Below are positions 1 to 6,673 of a stretch of 45,697 nt of DNA, piece after piece. The position numbers and the translations under genes are program-made. The notes under the pieces were generated by a model, which saw only the letters and a list, made by a program, of their open reading frames with translations, had not been told where the DNA came from and did not search any database. The DNA comes from Phocaeicola_A sp963643925 (GTDB taxonomy: Bacteria; Bacteroidota; Bacteroidia; Bacteroidales; Bacteroidaceae): contig CAVINS010000022.1 in assembly GCA_963643925.1 (NCBI GenBank), forward strand, positions 1 through 45,697, read 5' to 3'. Each line of letters starts with the position of its first letter. Position 1 is the first letter of the stretch.

Positions 1-486
1 ATATTAGATAGTTATAAGTATAGAATAAGGAATAATACTTTACACTGCAAGAAAGGAGGAGAGATATGGTTGCATTATTTTATATATTGTAATCTGTAAT
101 CTGTAAGAAATAACTTGTTGATTTGACAAGTATAGTGAAGGTGCCCGTTAACACTTGTCGTAACTCATTGGTTATCAATAGGCCAATTCTTAACAAAACA
201 AGCTGTTGCTTGCCTCAGAGTGAAGAAATGGTGGCAACAGTGATGGAAAACGTCAGATAACTGTAATCGTGGCCGTAGGGATGACCTTCTTCTCTACCAA
301 GCCTAGCTCGCCTTCGGGCCATCGGCGGGGGAGGAGTTTGCAGAAACGAATATCGTGTGTAGCTTTGTGCTCGGGTAGGGCAGCGTTCGTCTGCCCATAG
401 GACCCCGAACGACGAAACCTTAACATTAAAACTATAAAGAGTATGGAAAAAGAGACGATGCAAGGAATGGAGCAAAAAGGTTGTAC
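1..486. other. Intergenic region left of miaB, no gene supported
   Basis: No convincing coding frame was found. Open frames on the minus strand have low-complexity translations without recognisable domains. Two possible hairpins are visible: ACTTGT (113-118) with ACAAGT (126-131), and CTGTTGC (203-209) with GCAACAG (234-240). A purine-rich Shine-Dalgarno-like stretch (51-62) precedes an eight-codon frame starting at 66, which I do not call. The stretch 290-420 is richer in G+C than its surroundings and could be the remnant of something, but I cannot name it. Confidence 0.3.
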
Positions 487-574
487 GGCAACTGCCATCC
501 ACGTGGATGGCAATTGTCAAACACGTGGATGACAATTGCCGTACACGCGTTTGACAATTGTCAGTCATCCCACA
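487..574. repeat. Array A: 22-bp-period tandem repeat with palindromes
   Basis: Four consecutive 22-bp units start at 487, 509, 531 and 553. Their cores are GGCAACTGCC, GGCAATTGTC, GACAATTGCC and GACAATTGTC. The first three also carry a CACGTG-like centre 15 bp into the unit. The junction of units 1 and 2 forms a perfect 20-bp palindrome (493-512), and 511-538 is a second imperfect dyad with 9-10 bp arms. The array lies about 50 bp 3' of the miaB stop codon. It is one of six such arrays in this window. Confidence 0.8.
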
Positions 575-625
575 GACCTACGGGTTGCGGTGATTTACAA
601 TAGGCTGTGCAAGGTCTGAAACGGC

Positions 626-1993
626 TCAGTCGAGCGCCTCACCCTTCAGTGTGGCGGAGCTGGACTCGGTGACGCGGACGTGCACAAAGTCGCCTATGCG
701 GTGCGTACCACGGTCGAATACCACCACCTTGTTCTGCTCCGTGCGGCCGAACAGTTGGTTGGTGGAGCGCTTCGAGACGCCCTCTACGAGCACCTCGTAG
801 ACGTTGCCCACGCACCGGCGGTTGCTCTCGGCAGAGAGTTCGTTCTGCAGCGCGATGATCTCGTTCAGACGGCGTATCTTCACCTCCTCGGGCACATCGT
901 CGGGCAGATGCTTCGAGGCGTAGGTGCCGGGGCGCTCGGAATATTTGAACATGAAGGCAGCGTCGTAGCCACAGGCACGCATCAGCGACAGCGACTCCTG
1001 GTGGTCCTCCTCGGTCTCGGAGTGGAAGCCGCAGAAAATGTCCGTGCTCAGTCCGCAGTCCGGCACGATGCGACGGATGGCCGCCACACGCTCCAGATAC
1101 CACTCGCGGGTGTACTTGCGGTTCATCAGGTGGAGTATGCGGTTGCTGCCGCTCTGCACGGGCAGGTGTATGTGACGGCAGACGTTGGGCACCTCGGCGA
1201 TGACCCGTAGCGTGTCGTCGCTCATGTCCTTGGGGTGCGATGTGGTGAAGCGGATGCGCACGGCGGGAGCCGCCTCGGCAACGGTACGCAACAGCACGGG
1301 GAAGGTCACCACCGCACCGTCGGCCTTCTCGAATCGGTAGGAGTTGACGTTCTGGCCCAGGAGGGTAATCTCCTTGTAGCCCTTGGAGGCAAGGTCGCGC
1401 ACTTCGTTGAGGATGCTCTCCACGTCGCGGCTGCGCTCGCGGCCACGGGTGTAGGGCACGATGCAGTAGTGGCAGAAGTTGTTGCAGCCGCGCATGATGG
1501 AGACGAACCCGGAGATGTGGTTTCCACAGATGCGTGAGGGGATCACGTCGCGATAGGTCTCCGTGGTGGACAGCTCCACGTTGATGGCTTTCTGGCCCGC
1601 CTCCACAGCCGCCACCAGGTCGGGCAGCGACAGGTAAGCGTCGGGACCCACCACCAGGTCCACGTGGTGGTTCTCTATCAGATTGTCCTTCACACGCTCG
1701 GCCATGCAGCCCAACACGCCCACTATCAAGTGGCGGCCCTTCTTGCGCATGGAGTGGAAGAACTCCAGACGGTTGAGGATCTTCTGCTCGGCATTGTCGC
1801 GCACCGAGCAGGTGTTCATAAACACGGCGTCCGCCTCGTCGAGGTTGTCGCAAACCTGGTATCCGGCCATCTGCATGATGGAGGCGATAACCTCGCTGTC
1901 GGCCACGTTCATCTGGCAACCGTAAGTCTCGATAAACAATTTCTTGTTGTCGGTCGCAGATTTAAAGTCTGCTCCCTTTGCTTCTTTCGTCAT
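626..1993 (-). CDS. miaB: tRNA-2-methylthio-N6-dimethylallyladenosine synthase MiaB
   Basis: This radical SAM methylthiotransferase adds the methylthio group to i6A37 of tRNAs reading UNN codons. The 455-residue protein has the three expected parts. The N-terminal UPF0004 domain carries auxiliary-cluster cysteines C26, C62 and C96. The radical SAM core has C170, C174 and C177 in a CxxxCxxC motif. A C-terminal TRAM domain runs from roughly residue 385. I chose the ATG at 1993 because the open frame upstream of it encodes no family sequence, while the conserved ETYGCQMN segment begins about 20 residues after this start. The gene stands alone on the minus strand. Length and motifs are normal for the family. 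Confidence 0.95.
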   Translation of the reverse strand: MTKEAKGADFKSATDNKKLFIETYGCQMNVADSEVIASIMQMAGYQVCDNLDEADAVFMNTCSVRDNAEQKILNRLEFFHSMRKKGRHLIVGVLGCMAERVKDNLIENHHVDLVVGPDAYLSLPDLVAAVEAGQKAINVELSTTETYRDVIPSRICGNHISGFVSIMRGCNNFCHYCIVPYTRGRERSRDVESILNEVRDLASKGYKEITLLGQNVNSYRFEKADGAVVTFPVLLRTVAEAAPAVRIRFTTSHPKDMSDDTLRVIAEVPNVCRHIHLPVQSGSNRILHLMNRKYTREWYLERVAAIRRIVPDCGLSTDIFCGFHSETEEDHQESLSLMRACGYDAAFMFKYSERPGTYASKHLPDDVPEEVKIRRLNEIIALQNELSAESNRRCVGNVYEVLVEGVSKRSTNQLFGRTEQNKVVVFDRGTHRIGDFVHVRVTESSSATLKGEALD

Positions 1994-2040
1994 ACGATAA
2001 TAAGATAAGTAATGTAAGAATTGAGCCGCAAAAGTAGGCA

Positions 2041-2361
2041 AAATAACTGAATGAGAGCCACACTCGCCCCGAAAAGTGCTTTAGGACAAATTAAGACGAG
2101 ATAGGCTGCAGAGCCAAAACCGACAAATGGGAAACACTTTGTTTTGCCAAAACAGCAAACTACAAGAATTAGGCACGCAAAGCCACACATTTGAAGCAAA
2201 CGCAAAAGCAAGGTAAGTTGAAGGGCGAAAAGCCGTAGGAAATTCCGATAGTTTAGACGAGAGATTTCTGTGGAAATGAAAGATAAAGCGCACCGTAAGT
2301 TTCTGTTTTCGCAGCCTTACAGTTAATAAATCTTAAGATAGAGGTAAAATTCGCGGGAAGG
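2041..2361. other. Intergenic region upstream of miaB
   Basis: This AT-rich gap of about 320 bp lies between the divergent miaB and the small RNA candidate at 2399. The short minus-strand frames here do not look like protein. I see no strong promoter element for miaB and no terminator, so the stretch stays unassigned. Confidence 0.4.
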
Positions 2362-2393
2362 TTTGCGTTTCTTGGATATTATTCTGACTTTTG
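2362..2393 (+). promoter_or_regulatory. Bacteroidota-type promoter of the small RNA candidate
   Basis: A TTTG -33 box (2362-2365) is followed after exactly 20 bp by GACTTTTG (2386-2393), which differs from the TAnnTTTG -7 consensus at one position. Spacing of about 19-21 bp is typical of sigma-ABfr promoters in Bacteroides. Transcription would start near 2399, exactly where a hairpin begins. The nearest gene start is 170 bp further on and has its own -7 box. Confidence 0.55.
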
Positions 2394-2398
2394 TAAGC

Positions 2399-2500
2399 GA
2401 CATACATGCAGGTAATGTTGCCTGCAATATGTAGACGTAAGATTTTTTCATAGTTAAGGTTTAGGTTAAAAGGGGACTGAGAAGTTCCCTTTTTACATTT
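2399..2500 (+). ncRNA. Candidate small non-coding RNA of about 100 nt
   Basis: The segment has its own promoter (2362-2393) and an intrinsic terminator (2468-2493, followed by T-rich DNA), with no usable open frame between them. A 5' hairpin starts at the predicted first nucleotide: 2400-2415 pairs with 2418-2432, leaving one internal mismatch and a small loop. The order promoter, 5' hairpin, unpaired A/T-rich middle, terminator is what a Bacteroides intergenic sRNA looks like. It could instead be a prematurely terminated leader of the gene at 2570. I do not recognise a known RNA family. Confidence 0.5.
2468..2493 (+). terminator. Rho-independent terminator
   Basis: AAAAGGGGAC (2468-2477) pairs over 10 bp with GTTCCCTTTT (2484-2493), including one G-U pair. 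The six-base loop is 2478-2483, and more T-rich sequence follows. Confidence 0.7.
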
Positions 2501-2539
2501 TAAAGAGGCGGAAAAGGTGATTTATCAAATTAAATGTTT

Positions 2540-2547
2540 TACCTTTG
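2540..2547 (+). promoter_or_regulatory. -7 element TACCTTTG before the small membrane protein
   Basis: This is an exact TAnnTTTG match ending 22 bp before the ATG at 2570, implying a leader of about 15-20 nt. No good TTTG box is seen at the expected distance upstream. Confidence 0.5.
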
Positions 2548-2569
2548 TCGGACAATAAACTGCATCACG

Positions 2570-2944
2570 ATGGAAGACATATTTAAGATTCTGATTTTCG
2601 TAGCGTTCATCATCATCACGGTAGCCGGCAAGACCCGCAAGAAGAAGCAGGCGATGGAGGAGGAGAACTGGCCCGACCTTCCCGAAGAAATGGAAGAGGA
2701 GATGGAGGCCGAAGCGAGGAGCGCGACAAGGCGCGAGACTGAGATGTTCATCCCCGTGCCGAAACCCACCGTGAAGAAGAAAAAGCACAAGCACAACGAG
2801 AAGAAACAGCAGGTGGCGGCCGAGGCAGCGGCTCCCGCACCCGCCGCCCAGCAGCGGACCGACAGTGTCACCGACCTGCGTTCGCCCCAGAAGGCGCGCG
2901 AGGCGTTCATCCATTCCATCATCTTCGAACGAAAGTACCAATAA
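2570..2944 (+). CDS. Small single-pass membrane protein of unknown function
   Basis: The 124-residue product is not recognised as a named family. A hydrophobic segment at about residues 4-19 looks like an uncleaved membrane anchor. It is followed by a lysine-rich stretch, an acidic stretch (about 28-50), a second Lys/His-rich block and an Ala/Pro/Gln-rich linker, ending in a more ordinary region. This fits a tethered, largely disordered cytoplasmic tail. The ATG at 2570 was chosen over the earlier frame start (2534) because the -7 promoter box lies between the two. The CoA-transferase start follows 24 bp after the stop, so the two may be cotranscribed. Confidence 0.7.
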   Translation: MEDIFKILIFVAFIIITVAGKTRKKKQAMEEENWPDLPEEMEEEMEAEARSATRRETEMFIPVPKPTVKKKKHKHNEKKQQVAAEAAAPAPAAQQRTDSVTDLRSPQKAREAFIHSIIFERKYQ

Positions 2945-2968
2945 ACAAATATTACTATTCAATAGATT

Positions 2969-4465
2969 ATGGCATTCAAGATTCTATCTGCCGCTGAAGC
3001 AGCAAGCCTTGTGAAGCATGGCTACAACATCGGCCTCAGCGGTTTTACTCCTGCAGGTACCCCGAAAGCGGTAACTGCCGAGATTGCTAAAATAGCAGAA
3101 GCAGAACACGCAAAGGGTAACCCCTTCCAGATTGGAGTATTCACGGGAGCATCCACCGGAGACTCGTGCGACGGCATCCTCTCCCGTGTGAAGGCAATCC
3201 GCTACAGAGCCCCATACACAACCAACGCCGACTTCCGCAAAGCCGTGAACAACGGCGAGATTGCCTACAACGACATCCACCTGTCGCAGATGGCACAGGA
3301 GGTGCGCTACAACTTCCTGGGCAAAGTGGACGTGGCCATCATAGAGGTGTGCGAAATCACCCCCGACGGCAAGGCTTACCTGACGGCTGCCGGCGGCATT
3401 GCACCCACCATCGCCCGCTTGGCGGACAAGGTCATCATCGAGCTGAACGCTTTCCACAGCAAGAATATGATGGGTATGCACGACGTGTATGAGCTGCAAG
3501 ACCCCCCTCACCGCCAGGCAATCCCCATCTTCAAGCCGAGCGACCGCATCGGTGTGCCCTACGTGCAGATAGACCCTGCCAAGATAGTGGGCATCGTGGA
3601 GGTGGACAAGCCCGACGAGGCACGCAGCTTCACGGCAGGCGACCCTGTGACAGACAAGATAGGCCAGAACGTGGCCGACTTCCTGGCAGCCGACATGAAG
3701 CGGGGCATCATCCCCTCTACCTTCCTGCCGCTGCAGAGCGGTGTGGGCAACATCGCCAACGCCGTGCTGGGCGCACTGGGCCGCGACAAGACGATTCCGC
3801 CGTTCGAAATGTTCACCGAGGTAATCCAGGATTCCGTCATCGGACTTATCCGCCAGGGACGCGTGAAGTTCGGCAGTACCTGCTCGCTCACCGTCACCAA
3901 CGACTGCTTGAGAGGCATCTACGACGACATGGACTTCTTCCGCGACAAACTGGTGCTGCGTCAGTCCGAAATCTCCAACAACCCCGAGCTGGTGCGCCGA
4001 CTGGGCGTAATCTCCATCAACACCGCCATCGAGGCCGACATCTACGGTAATGTGAACTCCACACACATCGGCGGCACGAAGATGATGAACGGCATCGGCG
4101 GTTCGGGCGACTTCACCCGCGCGGCCTACATCAGCATCTTCACCTGTCCGTCCGTGGCCAAGGAGGGCAAGATCAGCGCCATCGTGCCGATGGTGGCACA
4201 CACCGACCACAACGAACACTCCGTGAACATCATCGTGACGGAGCAAGGCGTTGCCGACCTGCGTGGAAAAAGCCCCATGGAGCGCGCAAAGACCGTCATC
4301 GAGAACTGCGCTCACCCCGACTACAAGAACATGCTGTGGGACTACCTGAAGATGGCCTCCAAGGGACAGACCTGCCACTGCCTGCGTGCCGCCTTCGGTA
4401 TGCACGACACACTGGCACAGAAGGGCGACATGCGCCTGACCGACTGGAGCGAATACTTGAAGTAA
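2969..4465 (+). CDS. Acetyl-CoA hydrolase/transferase family, probably succinate/acetate CoA-transferase
   Basis: The 498-residue protein is a full-length class I CoA-transferase of the acetyl-CoA hydrolase/transferase family (the SCACT or Cat1-like group). Such enzymes move CoA between succinyl-CoA, acetate and propionate, a step in the succinate-propionate fermentation of Bacteroidales. The catalytic glutamate is most likely E284 in the segment FTEVIQDS. Glycine-rich CoA-binding motifs are visible around residues 258-268 and 370-385. The family is often annotated as a hydrolase, and I cannot tell the preferred acyl donor from sequence. The gene follows the small membrane protein closely and ends in a strong hairpin terminator. 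Confidence 0.9.
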   Translation: MAFKILSAAEAASLVKHGYNIGLSGFTPAGTPKAVTAEIAKIAEAEHAKGNPFQIGVFTGASTGDSCDGILSRVKAIRYRAPYTTNADFRKAVNNGEIAYNDIHLSQMAQEVRYNFLGKVDVAIIEVCEITPDGKAYLTAAGGIAPTIARLADKVIIELNAFHSKNMMGMHDVYELQDPPHRQAIPIFKPSDRIGVPYVQIDPAKIVGIVEVDKPDEARSFTAGDPVTDKIGQNVADFLAADMKRGIIPSTFLPLQSGVGNIANAVLGALGRDKTIPPFEMFTEVIQDSVIGLIRQGRVKFGSTCSLTVTNDCLRGIYDDMDFFRDKLVLRQSEISNNPELVRRLGVISINTAIEADIYGNVNSTHIGGTKMMNGIGGSGDFTRAAYISIFTCPSVAKEGKISAIVPMVAHTDHNEHSVNIIVTEQGVADLRGKSPMERAKTVIENCAHPDYKNMLWDYLKMASKGQTCHCLRAAFGMHDTLAQKGDMRLTDWSEYLK

Positions 4466-4480
4466 CAACACCCCAAATAA

Positions 4481-4523
4481 CACCGACACGGGCCTCACTC
4501 CAAGGAGTGAGACCCGTGTGGTG
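4481..4523 (+). terminator. Strong hairpin terminator after the CoA-transferase
   Basis: A 16-bp stem (4486-4501 with 4504-4519, one mismatch) extends after a one-base bulge by CACC/GGTG. The following tract is only moderately T-rich. It lies 15 bp past the stop codon. Confidence 0.7.
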
Positions 4524-4539
4524 CTTTCTGCCCGCTGGG

Positions 4540-4640
4540 ATAGGGAACAGTCCGCATTAAGACCGGGACAAGGAGATTATGAGACCGGGAACATTCCCCT
4601 GTCACTACCGGGAACGGACTGCATAAAAACCGGAAGTGAC
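4540..4640. repeat. Array B: 22-23-bp-period tandem repeat
   Basis: Related nonamers recur at 4540 (ATAGGGAAC), 4562 (ACCGGGACA), 4584 (ACCGGGAAC), 4607 (ACCGGGAAC) and 4629 (ACCGGAAGT). The spacing is 22, 22, 23 and 22 bp, and the DNA between cores is not conserved. The array fills the junction between the convergent CoA-transferase and yhhQ genes, starting just after the terminator. Confidence 0.7.
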
Positions 4641-4681
4641 CCTTATCCGGGTGCCTATACTTATATTAAATAGGCAGAGGC

Positions 4682-5362
4682 CTAAAGATCCTTCACTTTC
4701 AAAGGATTGTAGGAAATGCCCTCGTCGTAGACGTCGCTGCCGTCGATGCGCTTGATGGCCTTCACCACACGGATGGTGACGGGCAGGATGACCACTTCGT
4801 AGGCAGACTTCAGCACAATCTGTATGGCCATCATCTCCAACAGCTCGCTCCACACTATCAACCCACCGAAGGCAATGGGGAAGAAGACGAGCGAGTCAGC
4901 CGTCTCGCCCACTACGGTGGACCATATGGCCCGGGCGGAGAAATGCCGTCCACCGCTGGCCAGCTTCATCTTGCTCATGACGTAGGCGTTGAGGAACGAA
5001 CCCGTGAGGAAAGCCGTCAGACTGGCGACCACAATGCGGGCGGACATTCCGAAAATGAAATTGAAATGCTCGGCTCCGTCCCAAAAGGGAGCCCCGGGAA
5101 TGGCCACCGCTATCATCTCCAGCAGGATGACGAAGAGGTTCATGGCAAAGCCGCTCCAGATGATGAGACGCACCTTGCGGAAACCCCACACCTCGGCAAT
5201 GCAGTCGTTGATGATGTAGGACACGGGGAATACCAACAGCCCACCCGTGACGGTGAGGCAACCTACCTGGATGACTTTGGTTTCGAGAAGATTCGCTGCG
5301 ATGAGGCAGACGCTGAACAGGATGCCCAGCAACATGAAGGAAACAGATACTTTTTGTTTCAT
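4682..5362 (-). CDS. yhhQ: Queuosine precursor transporter, YhhQ family
   Basis: The 226-residue polytopic inner-membrane protein belongs to the YhhQ/QPTR family (COG1738, formerly DUF165). The family imports queuosine precursors such as preQ0/preQ1 or queuine-related bases for tRNA modification. About six hydrophobic segments are visible, along with the family-typical IINDCIAEVWGF segment (about residues 51-62) and VGETADSLVFFPIAF (about 149-163). A probable preQ1 riboswitch directly before the start codon supports the substrate assignment. The gene converges on the CoA-transferase. The start at 5362 fits both the hydrophobic N-terminus and the riboswitch position. Confidence 0.9.
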   Translation of the reverse strand: MKQKVSVSFMLLGILFSVCLIAANLLETKVIQVGCLTVTGGLLVFPVSYIINDCIAEVWGFRKVRLIIWSGFAMNLFVILLEMIAVAIPGAPFWDGAEHFNFIFGMSARIVVASLTAFLTGSFLNAYVMSKMKLASGGRHFSARAIWSTVVGETADSLVFFPIAFGGLIVWSELLEMMAIQIVLKSAYEVVILPVTIRVVKAIKRIDGSDVYDEGISYNPLKVKDL

Positions 5363-5400
5363 AGCTCTTGTTTTTTACGTGGTGTTCTAGAATACACGGC
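5363..5400 (-). promoter_or_regulatory. Probable preQ1-I riboswitch before yhhQ
   Basis: Read on the minus strand, the 38 nt before the ATG contain a short stem CGTG (5395-5398) / CACG (5378-5381). It encloses a loop with TTCTAG followed by ACACC, and then TAAAAAAC. The same order of elements (stem, UUCUAG loop, ACACC, A-rich tail) is found in the preQ1 class I aptamer of Bacillus queC. The loop UAG can pair with CUA at the start codon (CTATG), as expected for translational control. The stem is only 4 bp and the match was judged by eye. The downstream gene is a queuosine-precursor transporter. Confidence 0.55.
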
Positions 5401-5517
5401 CGCTATTCACGGCATCGTATGTTTATCGGGGTGCAAAGAAAATACATTTTTCCGAATAATGAATACTCATTCCGACAGAAAGAATACGAATAGAACACTT
5501 TATGCTGAAAATCAACC

Positions 5518-5548
5518 TTTTCTATACCTTACATTAAAAATACTTTTG
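5518..5548 (+). promoter_or_regulatory. Promoter of the first RND efflux operon
   Basis: TACTTTTG (5541-5548) is an exact TAnnTTTG -7 match. TTTT at 5518-5521, 19 bp upstream, can serve as a weak -33 box. Transcription would start near 5554, giving a leader of about 58 nt. Confidence 0.6.
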
Positions 5549-5611
5549 CGGAAAATTACGGAGGGTGGTTTTCAATAGGAACAAAGAATAGTAACTAAAA
5601 CAAAATAACGT

Positions 5612-6673
5612 ATGAAACAACTGTTGTTGATTGTAGCAAGCATTTGTATGTTAAGCGCCTGTTCGGGCAAGAGCGACAAGCAGGCGAGTGTACAGACGGT
5701 GAACGTGGACACCGTGAAGGTGGCGGGTGAGCAGACCAAGTTGCAGTATCCCGGCAAGGTGAAGGCTTCGGAGGACATCTCGCTCTCGTTCAAGGTGAGC
5801 GGCACCATAGAGAAACTGCTGGTGAAAGAGGGCTCCACCGTGCGCAAAGGACAACTGCTGGTGCGGCTCGACCAGACGGACTACCGCATACAGCTGGACG
5901 CCACAGAGGCGGAGTATAAGCAAGTGAAGGCTGAAGCCGAACGCGTGATAGCCCTGTATAAGGAGAACGGAACCACACCCAACACCTACGACAAGGCGGT
6001 GTATGGACTGCAGCAAATCACGGCAAAGTATCAGCATCACAAGGATCAGCTGGAGTACACCTGCCTCTACGCACCGTTCGACGGCGTGGTGCAGAAGTGT
6101 CTGTTCAACGAGCACGAGACCATAGGGGCAGGAATGCCGGTCATCTCCTTCGTCAGCACCAAGGCTCCCGAGGTGGAGATAAACCTGCCGGCTGCCGAGG
6201 CTGTGCGCAAAGACCGTTTCCAAAGCTACGAGTGCACCTTCGACGTGTTCCCGGGCGAGGTCTATCCGCTGCACTTCCTCAGCATCACACCGAAGGCCAA
6301 CGCCAACCAACTCTATCAGGTGCGGCTGTTGCTCGATGCGAACGGACGCAAGTTGCCCTCGCCGGGAATGAACACCATGGTGACCGTCAGCTGCAACGCG
6401 GGCAACATCAGCCTGCTGTCAGTGCCCAACGGAGCGTTGCTGCAGGAGGACGGCAAGGTGTACGTCTACATCTATCAGACGGAGAGCAAGAGCGTGAAGA
6501 AGACACAGGTGAACCTGCACCAGCTCCTCAGCAACGGACACTGCCTGGTGTCCGCCGAAGGACTGAAGGACGGCGACCTGGTGGTGGCTTCGGGAGTACA
6601 TTTCGTGAAGGACGGCGAGAAGGTGGAGACCCTGCCTGCCGTCACCGCATCTAACGTAGGAGGACTGTTATGA
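5612..6673 (+). CDS. RND efflux periplasmic adaptor (membrane fusion lipoprotein)
   Basis: The 353-residue HlyD/AcrA-type adaptor links an inner-membrane RND pump to an outer-membrane channel. The N-terminus is a lipoprotein signal with lipobox LSAC and modified cysteine C17. A barrel-sandwich (lipoyl-like) half motif lies near residues 55-85 (SGTIEKLLVKEGSTVRKGQ). A rather short coiled-coil hairpin (about 90-145), the second lipoyl half (about 150-180), a beta-barrel and a C-terminal membrane-proximal domain follow. It is first in the adaptor-pump-channel operon, and its stop overlaps the pump start (ATGA). No regulator is adjacent and the exported substrate is unknown. Confidence 0.9.
   Translation: MKQLLLIVASICMLSACSGKSDKQASVQTVNVDTVKVAGEQTKLQYPGKVKASEDISLSFKVSGTIEKLLVKEGSTVRKGQLLVRLDQTDYRIQLDATEAEYKQVKAEAERVIALYKENGTTPNTYDKAVYGLQQITAKYQHHKDQLEYTCLYAPFDGVVQKCLFNEHETIGAGMPVISFVSTKAPEVEINLPAAEAVRKDRFQSYECTFDVFPGEVYPLHFLSITPKANANQLYQVRLLLDANGRKLPSPGMNTMVTVSCNAGNISLLSVPNGALLQEDGKVYVYIYQTESKSVKKTQVNLHQLLSNGHCLVSAEGLKDGDLVVASGVHFVKDGEKVETLPAVTASNVGGLL

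Noticed and set aside
51..92. Shine-Dalgarno-like stretch with an 8-codon frame
   Set aside because: Too short and unsupported; Bacteroidota do not depend on such sites.
215..568. 117-codon minus-strand frame left of miaB
   Set aside because: Arg/Pro/Ser-biased translation without a domain; it also runs through array A.
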